Part shown: positions 25,340 to 33,659 of the stretch, in pieces | Layout of the letters: every line of letters begins with the position of its first letter | Position numbering within the stretch: the first letter of the stretch is position 1 | DNA from: Deltaproteobacteria bacterium | Lineage (GTDB): Bacteria; Desulfobacterota; Desulfobaccia; Desulfobaccales; 0-14-0-80-60-11 | Length of the DNA: 44,486 bases | Reading direction: 5' to 3' | Assembly: GCA_021813445.1 (NCBI GenBank) | Contig: JAKAKP010000100.1 | Location: forward strand, 1-44,486 | Notes under the pieces: model-generated | Told to the model about the DNA's origin: nothing | Database searches by the model: none | The model's input: the letters and a program-made list of their open reading frames with translations, nothing else | Program-made: the position numbers and the translations under genes

Positions 25340-25760
25340 ATAACTTTTTGGTTACGTGAAAACTTTATTCTGAGTTTTTTAGAATTCCTACTTTCAGTCG
25401 CATGTTTGCAACCTCATGATTACCCAATCCAATCTTAAAAATATTGATAATAATTATATTTTTGTCTCCCCATCCCGACCATATATTAATACCACTGGAA
25501 AAAAGCTAAAGTTAAATGGAAGTATTACCAAGTTATTTTTCAGGATAAGGAACTTATAAAATATATTTAACTTTATTATAATTAAATTACGAAATAATTA
25601 TAACTTAGTTTAAATTTCTTATAGTTAAATTCAGCTTACTTATAACCTATTTCATTTTAATGCAAACTGAACGCAGCTTTTGAGACAGGCCCAGGGCCTC
25701 GCCCCACCGCCAGCCTCCCTTCCCCTGAATATGCCTTTTAAAAAGGAAGCCTTTTAAGAT
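25340..25760. other. Gene-free AT-rich block
   Basis: About 420 bases upstream of flagellin and of the DHH gene without a gene. It is strikingly AT-rich against a GC-rich genome, with many short TTATAA/AATTA motifs and A/T runs from about 25430 to 25660. It may be an UP/curved region or nucleoid-protein binding site. No repeat family seen elsewhere in the window occurs here. Confidence 0.5.
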
Positions 25761-25790
25761 AGAATGGGGGCGCAATTTACGGGGAGGACC

Positions 25791-26768
25791 ATGAGCACAC
25801 TATTATCCCGGTTGTACCAGCTTTTTTCCCACGAGGATCGCCTCCTGATCCTCATTGACGCCGATCCGGATGCCATTGCCAGCGCCCTGGCTTTAAAACG
25901 CCTCTTGTGGCATCGCCTCTCCGCCTGCGTGATCTCTAACATCCGCCCCATCACCCGGGCCCAAAACGAGCGGATGCTGGAGCTTTTGGGAATCAGCCTC
26001 ACCCCCTACTCGAGGCTCAACCCCGCCGAGTTCAACCGCAAGGCCCTGGTGGACAACCAGCCGGGGCACCATCAGACTTTTGCGGCCCATCACTATGAGG
26101 TGATCATCGATCACCATCCCCGGCTGCCCGACACCACGGCCGGCTTGGTGGATATCCGGCCGGAATACGGGGCCAACTCCAGCATCCTCACCGAGTACCT
26201 CCGGGCCGCGCATATCAAGCCCTCCTTGAAACTGGCCACTTCTCTCTATTACGGCATCAAGACCGACACCTCCAATTTTGAGCGGCCGGCCATCGAGGCC
26301 GATGTCCGGGCCTTTCACTATCTCTTCAAATTTACCCGCCGCCCCCTGGTGCGGCGCCTAGAATTTGCGGAATTCAACATCTTCTTACTGAAATACTTCC
26401 AGCTGGCCTTCAGCCGCTACCGCCTCCGGCACCAGCGGCTGTACGCCTTCCTGGGCCCGGTGTCCACCCCCGACATCCTGGTGATTCTGGCCGATTTTTT
26501 CCTCCGGGTCCATGAGATCTCCTGGAGCATCGTCGGCGGCATTTACGAGGACAAGCTGGTGGTCATCTTCCGCAACGACGGGCTCAGGAAAAATGCCGGC
26601 AGCCTAGCGAGCAAGGCCTTCGGCAAGCTGGGTTCCGCGGGCGGCCACGCGTCCAGCGCCCGGGCCGAGGTGCCCCTGTCCTTGATCAACGACTTGGCCC
26701 CCAACGCCCAGTGGCAGCAATGGCAGGACTTCCTCATCCACCTGGTGGAAGGCAGGGGACGGGAATAA
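25791..26768 (+). CDS. DHH-family phosphoesterase
   Basis: 325 residues from ATG 25791, preceded by GGGGAGGA. Motif I is DADPDA (Asp23, 25, 27); motif III is DHH at 107-109; a GIKTDTSNF segment follows. Near the C-terminus GSAGGHASSARAEVPL is the substrate-binding GGGHxxA-type loop of the DHHA1 domain. Such enzymes degrade nanoRNA or cyclic dinucleotides (NrnA/GdpP-like) with Mn2+; there is no GGDEF or membrane part, so a free cytosolic nanoRNase or pAp-phosphatase role is more likely. The exact substrate is unknown. Confidence 0.85.
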   Translation: MSTLLSRLYQLFSHEDRLLILIDADPDAIASALALKRLLWHRLSACVISNIRPITRAQNERMLELLGISLTPYSRLNPAEFNRKALVDNQPGHHQTFAAHHYEVIIDHHPRLPDTTAGLVDIRPEYGANSSILTEYLRAAHIKPSLKLATSLYYGIKTDTSNFERPAIEADVRAFHYLFKFTRRPLVRRLEFAEFNIFLLKYFQLAFSRYRLRHQRLYAFLGPVSTPDILVILADFFLRVHEISWSIVGGIYEDKLVVIFRNDGLRKNAGSLASKAFGKLGSAGGHASSARAEVPLSLINDLAPNAQWQQWQDFLIHLVEGRGRE

Positions 26769-26859
26769 GTTCCAAGCAGGATAAGATTTGAAGCAGAAGG
26801 TGGACCGGGTTATAGAGGTCTAGACGAGTATAAGGCATGTGACGAGGAGCGCGTCAAGG

Positions 26860-26939
26860 GCGAACACAAGGTTCGCTACGAGAAAAATATTCCTTCAATG
26901 GCGAATCAGGATAGGGCGCACAGGCGAGACGCCTATGCC
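26860..26939. repeat. Two REP-like hairpins
   Basis: GCGAAC-ACAAG-GTTCGC (26860-26876) and an AGGCG-AGA-CGCCT-centred palindrome (26915-26939). The second shares its GGCG-AGA-CGCC core with 38932-38952. They lie in the 200-base gap between the DHH gene and hldE. Confidence 0.55.
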
Positions 26940-26967
26940 ACCAACTTTTGGCCCATTCCCTCCTTAC

Positions 26968-28470
26968 CTACTCCTCCCCCCTAATCCTGTTAATCAGCCC
27001 CGACACGGACACCGGCTCCGTGACCGGCAACAGTCTCACCTGGCCGCCGTAGGCCTGGACGATCTCCCGGCCCGCCACTGCGGCCTCCGGGTAATTGCTG
27101 CCCTTGGTGAGGATGTCCGGTTGCAGGTTCCGGAGGATTTCCGGGAGCTGGGCACTGTCGAAGAGGGCGACGTAATCCACCACTTCCAGGGCCGCGAGGA
27201 TGCGCAGGCGCTGCTCCTCGCCGATGACCGGGCGGCCCTCCCCTTTCACCCGGGCCACGGAGGCATCTGCGTCCAGGGCCACCACCAGGACGTCCCCCTG
27301 GCGGCGGGAGTCTTCCAGGAACTTGATGTGCCCGGCATGGAGCAGGTCAAAACAGCCGTTGGTGAAGACCACCTTTTTGCCCTGGGTCTTGAGATGGGGA
27401 ATCAAAAAGCCCAGTTCCTTGAGGGTGACGATCTTTTCCTCCAGGTGGACGTGGCCCCGCAGTTCCCGCTCCATCTCCGAGCGGAGAATAGGCGCGGTGC
27501 CCTTTTTGGTGACTACCACCCCTGCGGCCAGGTTCGCCAGGGCCGCAGCCACGGCCACATTGCCCCACTGGGCCAGGCCCAGGGCCAGGACCGCCACTAC
27601 CGTATCCCCGGCGCCGGAGACATCAAAGACTTCCCGGGGGGTGCGGGCCGGGATGCGCAAATCCCCGTCTTCCAGAATCAGGGTCATGCCGGCCGCGCCC
27701 TGGGTAACCAAGAGGGCCTGAAGATCCAGGTGTTGCCGCAGTTCCCTTCCTTGCCGCACCAATTCCGCCTGGGAGGTTAAGGGCCGGCCGCACACCAGCT
27801 CCATTTCCTTCAGGTTGGGGGTAATGACCGTGGCCCCGGTATAAGGGGAATAGTCCGTGCCTTTGGGGTCCACCACCACCGGGAGGTTCCGGGCTCGGGC
27901 CCGGCGGATGGCCTCCGGCAGCAAAGCCGGGGTGAGCACGCCTTTGCCGTAATCGGAGAGGACCAGGGCGTGTTGGGCAGGCAGCAGGGTCTCCAGGCGG
28001 TCCAAGGCCCAGTCTACAAAGGCGGCAGTCCCGGGAATGCGGGTTTCCCGGTCGATGCGCACCACCTGCTGCTGATTGGCGAAGACCCTGGTTTTGCGGG
28101 TGGTGCGGCGCTGGGGGTCGGCAAAGAGCCCCGCAGACGCGATCCCCAGGCGGCGTAATTCCTCCCGCAGCAGGGCCGCGGGGGTGTCCTCGCCCACCAG
28201 GGCCAGGACCTCCACCTGGGCTCCCAGGGCCACCAGGTTGTTGGCCACATTGCCGGCCCCGCCCAAGGTGCGGGTCTCCCGCTCCACATCCACCACCGCC
28301 ACCGGCGCTTCCGGGGAAATGCGCTCCACCCGGCCCCAGATGTATTCGTCCAGCATGAAATCCCCCAAGACCAAGACCCGGAGGTCGGAAAAATGGTCCA
28401 GGGGCAGGTCCCGGAGGCGCTCCCAGGAAACCTGAGTATTATCCGGGTCCTGTAGGCTTTTTTGATCCAT
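26968..28470 (-). CDS. hldE: Bifunctional heptose 7-phosphate kinase / heptose 1-phosphate adenylyltransferase
   Basis: 500 residues, the full bifunctional enzyme. The N-terminal PfkB/ribokinase domain (~30-345) has GDFMLDEYIWG, GGAGNVANN and the catalytic GAGDTV. The C-terminal cytidylyltransferase-like domain (~365-495) starts VVFTNGCFDLLHAGHIKFLE with HAGH as the nucleotide-binding HxGH. It makes ADP-heptose for the LPS inner core in the cytoplasm. It lies 96 bases downstream of lptD on the same strand, so the two LPS genes may be co-expressed. The ribosome site is weak. Confidence 0.95.
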   Translation of the reverse strand: MDQKSLQDPDNTQVSWERLRDLPLDHFSDLRVLVLGDFMLDEYIWGRVERISPEAPVAVVDVERETRTLGGAGNVANNLVALGAQVEVLALVGEDTPAALLREELRRLGIASAGLFADPQRRTTRKTRVFANQQQVVRIDRETRIPGTAAFVDWALDRLETLLPAQHALVLSDYGKGVLTPALLPEAIRRARARNLPVVVDPKGTDYSPYTGATVITPNLKEMELVCGRPLTSQAELVRQGRELRQHLDLQALLVTQGAAGMTLILEDGDLRIPARTPREVFDVSGAGDTVVAVLALGLAQWGNVAVAAALANLAAGVVVTKKGTAPILRSEMERELRGHVHLEEKIVTLKELGFLIPHLKTQGKKVVFTNGCFDLLHAGHIKFLEDSRRQGDVLVVALDADASVARVKGEGRPVIGEEQRLRILAALEVVDYVALFDSAQLPEILRNLQPDILTKGSNYPEAAVAGREIVQAYGGQVRLLPVTEPVSVSGLINRIRGEE

Positions 28471-28566
28471 GCTGGTTTTGCGTCCTATGCTTGGGGAGGG
28501 GAGACTTATTTCCTAAAATCTGGTCCTGATCGAGATTATTATTGCGCCGGCTGACCAATCCCGGGG

Positions 28567-30804
28567 TTATTCCTGTTTCGCTTTCTCCTCCGAGAAATGT
28601 CCCGGTCCTTTTCTAAACCTTTCGCCGATGCCGGGGAGGAACAAACTGACACCGATGCGTTGATCATCGGGCCGGTCGGTATAAGAAAGGACTATGCCCC
28701 AACATTGACGCTGGAACACTATCCCGTAGGTCCTTTCCAATTTGTTGTTGGTCTGGAAGGTATTACTGTAGGTAACCCAGGTTTTCACCGAACGGAAGAG
28801 ATTGAGATAGGTGGAGACGTTGATCTGTTTGGCGAAATCCTTGATGTAGAGATAGCCCACATTGAACAAATGCTGATGCTGCTGATCCAGAAATGATAAC
28901 CTGACATTGGCCCGGTTGAAGCCCTCCTTATAGGTGGAGGTCCCCAGATCCAGGCCCGCCACTACCCGTTTAAAGGGATAATACTCGGCTTCCCCCAAAA
29001 TATCCGAGAAACGGTGGTGATATTGGGGAGTGCCATCCAGCCCCATACTGGTGGTATTGAAAAATGCGCTTTGACTGAAGCGCACCCACAGTTTTTCTGC
29101 CACCTGGGCCTGGCCCTGGGCATTTTGATCGCGCATCAGAAGATGATTGCTGAAACCATAAGTCAGGGCGTTGACTCCGCCGACGGGGTCATCCCCACTC
29201 CTGATCGGTAAGTTGCGGTTGGCCCGCACCACCCAGCCGATATCGAAGGGATCGAAGGCCGGAAAGCGGACGGGATCAAAGTGGGGGATGTTCCAATAGG
29301 TGACTTCCGGACGCACAATGTGCCGGAAAAAACTGCTAGCTCCGGAATCCCGGCCATAATCTTTGGCCCAGGAGCTGGTCAGGGAAACCTTGGAGTCAAA
29401 CAGTTGCCGTGATTGCGTGGTATTCTGGGGGCTGCTGGGGGTGGTTTGGTCTGTCACGAACAACGTCTCCCGGAACCCCACCCGGCTGTTGAGAGAAACG
29501 CTCTGTATGGGCAGGACCTCTAAAGAGGCCTGGGGGTGCAAGTCCAGGCGGTGTCCATCCAGGCCGCGTTCCTGATAGAAATGGGTATAGGAGGAATCCA
29601 CGCCCACACGCAGGGGCAGGTTCCCCAGGGGCAGATTGACGGTGCTCAGGGACAGGCCGGGCAACCGGTTGACCGCGAAGGGTTCATCCGACCGCAGCCG
29701 CTGATAATAACGGCTGAAGCCGGTAATGTTGGCCCAGGAATAATTCTTGGCCAAGAGGCCGGTGGAGACCCGCTGACTCACTTCCTCCTGTTCCAGATTG
29801 CGGCCGAAATCCCCCAGGAGTTCCCGGGAAAAGCGGGTGAGACCCATGTAGCCGAAATTAAAATCCTTCAGATAATTTTGATCGCTCACCTTATCCAGCG
29901 TGCCCCGGATTTGCCAGCCGTTCCCCAGCGGCTGGTTCACCATGCCGGCCACCCAATAGCGGTGGTTGACCGGCGCCTCGCCGGAGCCGTCACTCAGAGT
30001 GAAGCCCCTAATAGTGGCCGCGGCCTCTTCATGGCCCCGGTGCCGCAGCTCGCCGCCCTGCATGTAACCGCGATTGGTCAGGATGGTTTGATATAAGGTG
30101 GCGTCCGCATTGTTGCTGATAGCCCAGTAAAAGGGCAATTCCACCACCGTCCCGCCGGCCCGGTGCTGCCCGTATTGGGGCAGGAGGAACCCGCTTTGCC
30201 GTTCGGTCTGAACCGGCAAGATCGAGAAGGGGAAGTAAAAAACGGGCAGGCCGGCCAGCTTCAGCAGGGTATGCTGGCTGGTGGCATAACCGCCCAGGGT
30301 CACCTGCAGTTGCCGCGCGGAGAAACTCCAAACCGGCACATCCGCATCGCAAGTGGTTATCGTGGAATTTTCCGCATAATAGGTATTGTCGCCGGTTTTG
30401 CGAATCAGGGAGCTTTTCACCTGGAAGTGGTTTCTTTGGAGAAAGAGCCTGGCCCCTTTCATCTCGCCGGTACGGGTCACCAGGTTGAATTCGCCTTCCT
30501 GGCCGGAGAAGATGTCCTCCCCCATGACCAGGACGACGTTGCCCCGCATCCTGGCGATCTTCGTAACATCGTTGACCTGCACCCAATCCGCGCTGAGGCG
30601 GCGGTCACCCTGGCGGATGTCCACCCGGCCCTGGGCCGTATAGGTATGAGTGGGGGCATCATAGGTAATTTTCTCGGCGCGGATCCGCCAGGGCCCGCCC
30701 TGGATCCTTTCAGGCTTGAAAAGCTCCATTTCTGCGGACCCCGCCACCCCGGCGCCAAGAAAAAAGAGTATGATTACCCAGGCCCAGACCCGGTATCGCC
30801 GCAT
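28567..30804 (-). CDS. lptD: LPS-assembly protein LptD
   Basis: 745 residues from ATG 30804, with GGGGAGAGG upstream. An N-terminal signal peptide (RRYRVWAWVIILFFLGAGVA, cut near GSA-E) leads into an OstA/LptA-like periplasmic domain (EKITYDAPTHTYTAQGRVDIRQ...ADWVQV). A large beta-barrel follows with FPFSILPVQTERQSGFLLP, a family hallmark. LptD inserts LPS into the outer leaflet with LptE. One internal Cys near residue 150 is visible (TTCDADV). A short AT-rich leader precedes it. Confidence 0.93.
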   Translation of the reverse strand: MRRYRVWAWVIILFFLGAGVAGSAEMELFKPERIQGGPWRIRAEKITYDAPTHTYTAQGRVDIRQGDRRLSADWVQVNDVTKIARMRGNVVLVMGEDIFSGQEGEFNLVTRTGEMKGARLFLQRNHFQVKSSLIRKTGDNTYYAENSTITTCDADVPVWSFSARQLQVTLGGYATSQHTLLKLAGLPVFYFPFSILPVQTERQSGFLLPQYGQHRAGGTVVELPFYWAISNNADATLYQTILTNRGYMQGGELRHRGHEEAAATIRGFTLSDGSGEAPVNHRYWVAGMVNQPLGNGWQIRGTLDKVSDQNYLKDFNFGYMGLTRFSRELLGDFGRNLEQEEVSQRVSTGLLAKNYSWANITGFSRYYQRLRSDEPFAVNRLPGLSLSTVNLPLGNLPLRVGVDSSYTHFYQERGLDGHRLDLHPQASLEVLPIQSVSLNSRVGFRETLFVTDQTTPSSPQNTTQSRQLFDSKVSLTSSWAKDYGRDSGASSFFRHIVRPEVTYWNIPHFDPVRFPAFDPFDIGWVVRANRNLPIRSGDDPVGGVNALTYGFSNHLLMRDQNAQGQAQVAEKLWVRFSQSAFFNTTSMGLDGTPQYHHRFSDILGEAEYYPFKRVVAGLDLGTSTYKEGFNRANVRLSFLDQQHQHLFNVGYLYIKDFAKQINVSTYLNLFRSVKTWVTYSNTFQTNNKLERTYGIVFQRQCWGIVLSYTDRPDDQRIGVSLFLPGIGERFRKGPGHFSEEKAKQE

Positions 30805-30891
30805 TGACCTCTCCCCCTCGGAGCCTAGGCTCCAGAGTCGCGAGATAATACCATAGGGGCCCCTGTCGATCAAGAAAGTCGCGTCTGTCAA

Positions 30892-31091
30892 AGGGCCCCT
30901 TTTGCCTTAAGTAACTTGTTGTTATTAATATAATAAATTTATTAGCAAAAAATTATCTCCCCGGTAATCCGGTCAAACCGGGAGCCGGAGGCCAAGAGAA
31001 AATTTCCTCCCCCCAATAATCAGTCGGCACTGGGACCGCGGAAAAGCCCCTGGCGGCAGGGGACCATTAATTTATAGAAGTTTGTGATAAC
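30892..31091. other. Gene-free leader region of lptD
   Basis: Contains an AT-rich patch (30910-30950) but no clear promoter match and no gene. Confidence 0.4.
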
Positions 31092-31240
31092 AAGTCCAGG
31101 TCTCAGGGAAACCCCCTTTTTTGTCATTCTGAACGAAGCGCAGCGAAGTGAAGAATCTGGTATTTAGTTAGAAACCTTAGATTTTCGGTCGCGCTGCTCT
31201 CTCAGGATGACAAGTTGGCAGACTTTCGCATAGGTTTCAA
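31092..31240. mobile_element. MITE-like palindromic element, copy 2 (diverged)
   Basis: It shares TTGTCATTCTGAACG(A/G)AGCGCAGCG(A/G)AGTGAAGAATCT in two parts with the copy at 12036-12216. The right half ends in GCATAGGTTTCAA, close to that copy's GCAGAGGTCTCAA. The left end is degraded. Total ~149 bases. Confidence 0.6.
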
Positions 31241-31427
31241 ATTAGTATCAGAATGTCACCCGGTATCAGGGGTCCCCAAAAGCCGGCAGGCTCGGAGGTG
31301 CATTGGGCGGCTGATAGTTGCAGACGATGCCTGGCTGGCTTATAATATCGTCCATGTCCAGGCCTTAACTAACTGGCCGCCAGGCTCACGCCAGGCCGGA
31401 ACCTGGACGGCTCCTTGATATCCTCCA

Positions 31428-31506
31428 GCCCCCGTAGCTCAGTAATGGATAGAGCAAAGGATTCCTAATCCTTGTGTCCCGAGTTCGAGTCTCGGCGGGG
31501 GCACCA
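31428..31506 (+). tRNA. tRNA-Arg (CCU)
   Basis: The acceptor stem GCCCCCG pairs with CGGGGGC and is followed by encoded ACCA. The D-stem is GCTC/GAGC with an 11-base loop. The anticodon stem AAGGA/TCCTT surrounds loop TTCCTAA, giving anticodon CCT. The T-stem CCGAG/CTCGG has loop TTCGAGT. All parts are intact. It lies alone and faces the hdr operon. No integrase is visible beside it. Confidence 0.95.
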
Positions 31507-31631
31507 ATTTTGCTGAAGTTGGTGAGGGTGGGTCAAGGGAGGATGGCGCCTGGCTTCTCCCCCCTCAACCCTGGCATGGCTGGGGCCGGCGTCCAGGTTT
31601 TTCTTCCGCCTGGCTGCGTCCGGCCGTATTT

Positions 31632-32003
31632 TCAATAAACTGCAGTGGATTTGGCGCTGGTCATTTCGATTACTAACCTACCGGCCTTAACCAATTCTGT
31701 TCCCTGGATCAAGTCAGCCTGACTGATCTTGCGCTCCTCGAGGCAGGGAATTCAGCACAAAAACTTGCCGCCGTTGGCCACGTAGCTGTCCACCAGCGTC
31801 TTGAGAGGGGTGAGGCCGGGGAAAGTGATGTTGTCGGCGTATCCCTTTTTGGCCAGAAGTACTCCGTTCGCCTGCAGCACCACCACCGCTTCCACGTCCA
31901 TGGACTGGGCCGCGTTGGCCAGTAGCAGGGGAAAGATGGCCCGTTCCGGGTCCTCTCCCGCATGGGTGGCGATCAATACAATTTTCTCTTTTTCTTCCGC
32001 CAT
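31632..32003 (-). CDS. DsrE-family sulfur-transfer protein, candidate selenoprotein (UGA = Sec84)
   Basis: ATG 32003 follows AAGGAGGG. The frame reads a DsrE-like fold (KIVLIATHAGEDPERAIFPL, VEAVVVLQANGVLLAKKGYAD, LVDSYVANGGKFLC) and meets TGA at 31752-31754. In the same frame it continues I-P-C-LEERKISQADLIQGTELV...VY for 39 codons to TGA at 31632. The continuation matches the family (C-L-x-x-R-x-I..ADLIxGxELV.AG.LV). UGA sits at the first Cys of the CxxC, giving C83-U84-I85-P86-C87. A stem-loop begins right after the UGA. DsrE proteins pass persulfide sulfur; a selenol would be a stronger nucleophile. Alternative: a recent nonsense mutation, giving an 83-residue protein. Last gene of the hdr operon. 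Confidence 0.78.
31700..31751 (-). promoter_or_regulatory. Candidate bacterial SECIS stem-loop
   Basis: On the minus strand, starting one base after the UGA, TTCCCTG pairs with CAGGGAA (31744-31750 with 31700-31706). Inside, GATCAGTCA pairs with TGACTTGATC (one bulged U) around apical loop GGC at 31717-31719. The apical loop is 32 bases after the UGA and begins with G. This fits the general spacing reported for bacterial SECIS elements, though I cannot score it. Confidence 0.5.
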
Positions 32004-32086
32004 GTTAGCCCTCCTTTTTTCCTCAAGGTTATTACTGCTGAGGCCGGGGGTCAGCGCCTCACCCCTTGCCGTAATACCAGTTCCAT

Positions 32087-32112
32087 GTTCAAAGTTCAAA
32101 GTTCAAGGTTAA
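32087..32112. repeat. 7-bp tandem repeat (GTTCAAA)n
   Basis: Three units with one variant, the same unit as at 16334-16366. It lies in the hdrB-dsrE gap. A degenerate 8-bp periodic stretch (TGCGCCTT-like) follows at 32190-32218. Confidence 0.8.
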
Positions 32113-32228
32113 GACTGCGGCCTTGCGATAATATAATTAATTTTGGTGAGATCAAAGTTGCCCATCGCCCCAGCCGAATAATGATTTATTGCGCCTTTGC
32201 GCCTCTGCGTCTTGGCGTGAGATTATTT

Positions 32229-33182
32229 TTATCCTCCGTTGTTGACCGTGCGCCCCACCAGGCTGGCCAGGTCTTCCACCGGCAGGCCCGCCTTGAGCAG
32301 GTTGGCCAGACAGATGGGGCAAAAAGTGACCACCGGCGCGGCCGCGGCCTGCAGTTCCGCGGCTCTCCGTTCCAGGATCTCCCGGCTCAGGGCCGGGGAA
32401 ACCGACTCCGCGGGGCCGCCGCAGCAGGAGGTAAACTCGCCACAGTTCCGCACTTCCACGTACTCCAGCCCCAGGCTGCGCAGCACCTGGCGCGGCCCCT
32501 CCGCCAGCTTGAGGTATCTCCCGTAAAAGCAGGGATCGTGGAGGACCACCGGCGGCTGGCCGTTGCCGCCGCCTTCTTTGGCGAGGTGGAGTAAAGTGAA
32601 ATATGGGGTCACTTCGAAGCTTTCCCCCGTGTATTTGGGGTAGAGCTCTTTTAAGGCATAAGTAGTATGGGGGTCCACGGTGATTATTTTTTGGACGCCG
32701 TGGAGCTTTAAGGTCCGGGCTACGAAGCGGGCGTGGCGCAGGAACCCTTCCTGATCTCCCAGGTCGTAGAGCAGGATGCCGCTGTAGAAATCCATTTCCG
32801 GGTGATAGAAAAAGCCCACCTGGGATTTCTTCAGGACCCGGCAGATGGTCTGGAGGATGCCGTTAAACTTCTTCTTTTCCGCGGCGGCGGTCAGGTAATC
32901 CAGCCCCAGGCCCCGCAGGGAAGCGGGGACCAAGCGGCCCCAACGCAGGTGCTCGGCCCACGGGCTGTCCTCCAGACGCTCCAGGTAGCGGGTGGTGGCT
33001 TCAATAAAGGGAATGGCCTGGTACATCAGGCCGGTGAACAGGAGAGCGTCCCCCGGCCGCCGGGTGGAACCGCCCGCATCACGCCACCAGGTGTTGAACC
33101 GGGAGGCGGGCACTCCGAAGGGGTTCCGGGTCTGCCGGACATTGGCGGCGAGGAGGTCGATGATGTCCGTGGGCTTAAACAT
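32229..33182 (-). CDS. HdrB-like subunit with one intact CCG domain
   Basis: 317 residues. The C-terminal CCG domain is complete: HDPC218, CGEFTSC253C254GGPAES, and FC288PIC291. In HdrB such residues bind the noncubane [4Fe-4S] site of disulfide reduction. The N-terminal half keeps the fold's length but lost cysteines (FTGLMYQ where FxGCxxxY is usual). It therefore probably has one catalytic cluster instead of two. Starts inside the end of hdrC (8-base overlap), so they are translationally coupled. It should be the electron-accepting subunit for an S-S or persulfide substrate, perhaps TusA/DsrE-bound (inference). Partners are HdrC and the two HdrA-like proteins. Confidence 0.85.
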   Translation of the reverse strand: MFKPTDIIDLLAANVRQTRNPFGVPASRFNTWWRDAGGSTRRPGDALLFTGLMYQAIPFIEATTRYLERLEDSPWAEHLRWGRLVPASLRGLGLDYLTAAAEKKKFNGILQTICRVLKKSQVGFFYHPEMDFYSGILLYDLGDQEGFLRHARFVARTLKLHGVQKIITVDPHTTYALKELYPKYTGESFEVTPYFTLLHLAKEGGGNGQPPVVLHDPCFYGRYLKLAEGPRQVLRSLGLEYVEVRNCGEFTSCCGGPAESVSPALSREILERRAAELQAAAAPVVTFCPICLANLLKAGLPVEDLASLVGRTVNNGG

Positions 33183-33486
33183 GTTCGCCCCTCCGGGATT
33201 GGGCCACCACGTAACGGCGCAATCCCAGGATGAGTTCCCCGGGATTGGCCTGGCGGGGACAGGTCCGGGTGCAGAGCCCGCAGTGGAGGCAGCGCCAGAG
33301 GTCCTGGGCCTGCTGCAAGATCTGTTGTTTGGCCCCCACCTGGATGTAACGGATCATTTTCCGGGGAAAATGCTCATAGTTCAGAGGGCAGATGGCCGCG
33401 CAGGTGCCGCAGTTGAAGCACTCCAGGGCTGTATCCACGCCATAGGCTTGGAGTTCTGCAGCAAAATCAGGATTTACCAGGGCCAT
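33175..33486 (-). CDS. HdrC-like double [4Fe-4S] ferredoxin subunit
   Basis: 103 residues. Two complete CxxCxxCxxxCP motifs: Cys23, 26, 29, 33 and Cys66, 69, 72, 76. It is short and soluble, without the membrane helices that QmoC carries. HdrC passes electrons from HdrA to HdrB. The gene overlaps hdrB by 8 bases. Upstream is a ~90-base inverted repeat separating it from the winged-helix-like gene. Together with hdrB it matches the hdrBC pair that replaces qmoC in some sulfate reducers (family knowledge). Confidence 0.9.
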   Translation of the reverse strand: MALVNPDFAAELQAYGVDTALECFNCGTCAAICPLNYEHFPRKMIRYIQVGAKQQILQQAQDLWRCLHCGLCTRTCPRQANPGELILGLRRYVVAQSRRGEHV

Positions 33487-33510
33487 AGCATTTGAGCCTG
33501 ATTAGATGAA

Positions 33511-33600
33511 TTTATTCCCCCCTTTGAAAAAGGGGGGAGGGGGGATTTGGTAAGCGCCCGAAATCCCCCTCAATCCCCCTTTTGCAAAGGGGGACTTTAA
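33511..33600. repeat. ~90-bp inverted-repeat element, copy A (inverted)
   Basis: TTTATTCCCCCC...CTTTGAAAAAGGGGGG at one end and AATCCCCCTTTTGCAAAGG..GACTTTAA at the other, in the winged-helix/hdrC gap. It is the reverse complement of copies B (34001) and C (36114). Confidence 0.75.
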
Positions 33601-33659
33601 ATACCTTATTTCTATGAAGCTCAGAATTTCCATAAGGGAATTAATCCTTCGACAACCTG

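Noticed and set aside
31428-31506. tRNA as an attachment site of an integrated element
   Set aside because: No integrase, no direct repeat of the tRNA 3' end was seen nearby, and the neighbours look chromosomal.
31752-32003. DsrE gene ending at the first UGA as a plain 83-residue protein or pseudogene
   Set aside because: Family homology continues in the same frame for 39 codons and the UGA falls on a catalytic Cys; a random nonsense mutation would hit this position by chance only rarely. It remains the main alternative.
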